Assembly: GCF_043290135.1 (NCBI RefSeq)
Contig: NC_134704.1
Span: forward strand, 18,370,001 to 18,434,000
Origin: Rhipicephalus microplus
Lineage: Eukaryota > Arthropoda > Arachnida > Ixodida > Ixodidae
DNA length: 64,000 bases
Reading direction: 5' to 3'
Below, piece by piece: positions 61,933 through 64,000 of the stretch. The translations under genes and the position numbers were made by a program. Numbering within the stretch: the first letter of the stretch is position 1; each line of letters starts with the position of its first letter. Under the pieces are notes generated by a model. The model searched no databases. It was not told the origin of the DNA and saw nothing but the letters and a program-made list of their open reading frames with translations.

Positions 61933-62576
61933 CGACTAAAACAAAATAACTAATCATGTCACTAAAAGCACGTAACAGCACGTAACACCTAGTGACATGA
62001 CTAAAATCGCAAAACATCCAGCCAAGTTACAGCACGTAAATCTGAGTCATGGGACTAAGAATCGTATAACATCACGCAACATCTAGGAACATCAATTAAT
62101 GTGAATTAAATTGCTTAACGTCACATACGTAAGTAGTCATGTTACTAGAATGTAATATCGAAGGACTGCTCACGTATCGTCTGCTCACGTGACTAAAATC
62201 GGCACATTGCGAAACAATTAATCACATCACATGTCTAGCCTTCAGTCTATAGCAAAGTCTAGCCATGCTTAGTACTACTAGCAAAAACGAGGTACTCCGC
62301 TATGGGAAAGCATAAAGCCGTCCAGTGGGCCTCCCACTTGACAAGGCCGTCGCGACAAAAAGTACGCCCTGAAAGAGCTGTCGAAATGACGGCTACACGT
62401 TCGCGCGACAAGTGCTGGTGTTCATGAGAGCACCAGAAAATCCCGATCTATCTGACAAGATAACGCGACACGCCAAGAATGTTCGCGGCGTTCACATAAT
62501 CGCTTTCGGGGGCAAGTGGCGCTTTACAATTTCAACCTCTTGCAGCAAGACAGATTTAATTCACCGACCGATCACT
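61933..62576. other. Degenerate CACGTAAC / CATGACTAAAAT repeat region
   Basis: CACGTAACAGCACGTAACAC, GTGACATGACTAAAATCGC, CACGTGACTAAAATCGG and similar words recur irregularly to about 62210. No gene is recognised in the remainder. Confidence 0.5.
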
Positions 62577-62848
62577 CACGAAACAAGGTTGATTGATTGA
62601 TTGATTTGTGGGGTTTAACGTCCCAAAACCACCATATGATTATGAGAGACGCCGTAGTAGAGGGCTCCGGAAATTTAGACCACCTGGGGTTCTTTAACGT
62701 GCACCCAAATCTGAGTACACGGGCCTACAACATTTCCGCCTCCATCGGAAATGCAGCCGCCGCAGCCGGGATTCGAACCCGCGCCCTGCGGGTCAGCAGC
62801 CGAGTACCTTAGCCACTAGACCACCGCGGCGGGGCCACGAAACAAGGT
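62577..62848 (-). mobile_element. Ruka-type SINE, full length, 13-bp target duplication
   Basis: SINE 62590-62835 (minus) lies between CACGAAACAAGGT at 62577-62589 and 62836-62848. Intact A and B boxes on the minus strand; tail of four TGAT/ATCA units. Confidence 0.95.
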
Positions 62849-62886
62849 CAACGCGTAACGTAGGTATATCGCCCCCACTGTCGAAT

Positions 62887-64000
<1,114 letters not shown>

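Overview
The window looks like repeat-filled, gene-poor nuclear DNA of a hard (ixodid) tick. The main clue is a tRNA-derived SINE that occurs about fifteen times on both strands and matches my memory of the Ruka family described from Rhipicephalus and other ixodids. Supporting clues are Penelope-like, RTE, CR1/L2-like and I-type non-LTR elements, long AT/TTA/CTGT microsatellites and no compact operon-like coding. I found no convincing single-copy host gene; nearly all coding signal belongs to transposable elements. The species and database identity of any family cannot be settled from the sequence alone.

Layout. 0-13.6 kb: mostly unassigned DNA with SINE pieces, two copies of a conserved LINE 3' hairpin (about 4.0 and 7.9 kb), a GC-rich inverted-repeat unit at 5.55-6.37 kb that carries a good TATA/initiator core promoter, and a 76-bp palindrome between two (TA)n tracts (11.7-12.2 kb). 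13.6-18.0 kb: a nearly full CR1/L2-like LINE on the minus strand, broken by two homopolymer frameshifts and one nonsense codon, with a Ruka SINE at its 5' end. 18-31 kb: SINEs, two copies of a fold-back MITE-like element, and large microsatellites. 31.2-33.1 kb: the 3' end of a Ty3/gypsy element, then a short Penelope relic folded on itself. 35.8-41.7 kb: a SINE cluster, including one SINE inserted in another. 44.1-46.7 kb: three stacked LINE 3' ends, one of them an RTE element with a fold-back 5' end.

46.9-52.6 kb holds the best preserved LINE: an I-type element on the minus strand with both ORFs open (600 and 1184 codons), complete endonuclease, reverse transcriptase and RNase H active sites, and a 9-bp direct repeat at both ends. 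53.7-54.6 kb is a decayed RNase H-bearing LINE tail. 56.6-61.9 kb is an RTE copy (9-bp target duplication) that was later split by a complete Penelope-like element (12-bp target duplication). That Penelope has an 824-codon open frame (799 codons from its first ATG) with RT plus GIY-YIG endonuclease, two identical-looking 748-bp pseudo-LTRs and an inverted partial copy.

How the parts interact: SINEs and PLEs supply no host function here, but they record an insertion order (LINE, then RTE, then PLE; SINE, then Ruka). Three retroelements of two unrelated classes share the same fold-back at their 5' side, which is the most interesting structural theme of the window.
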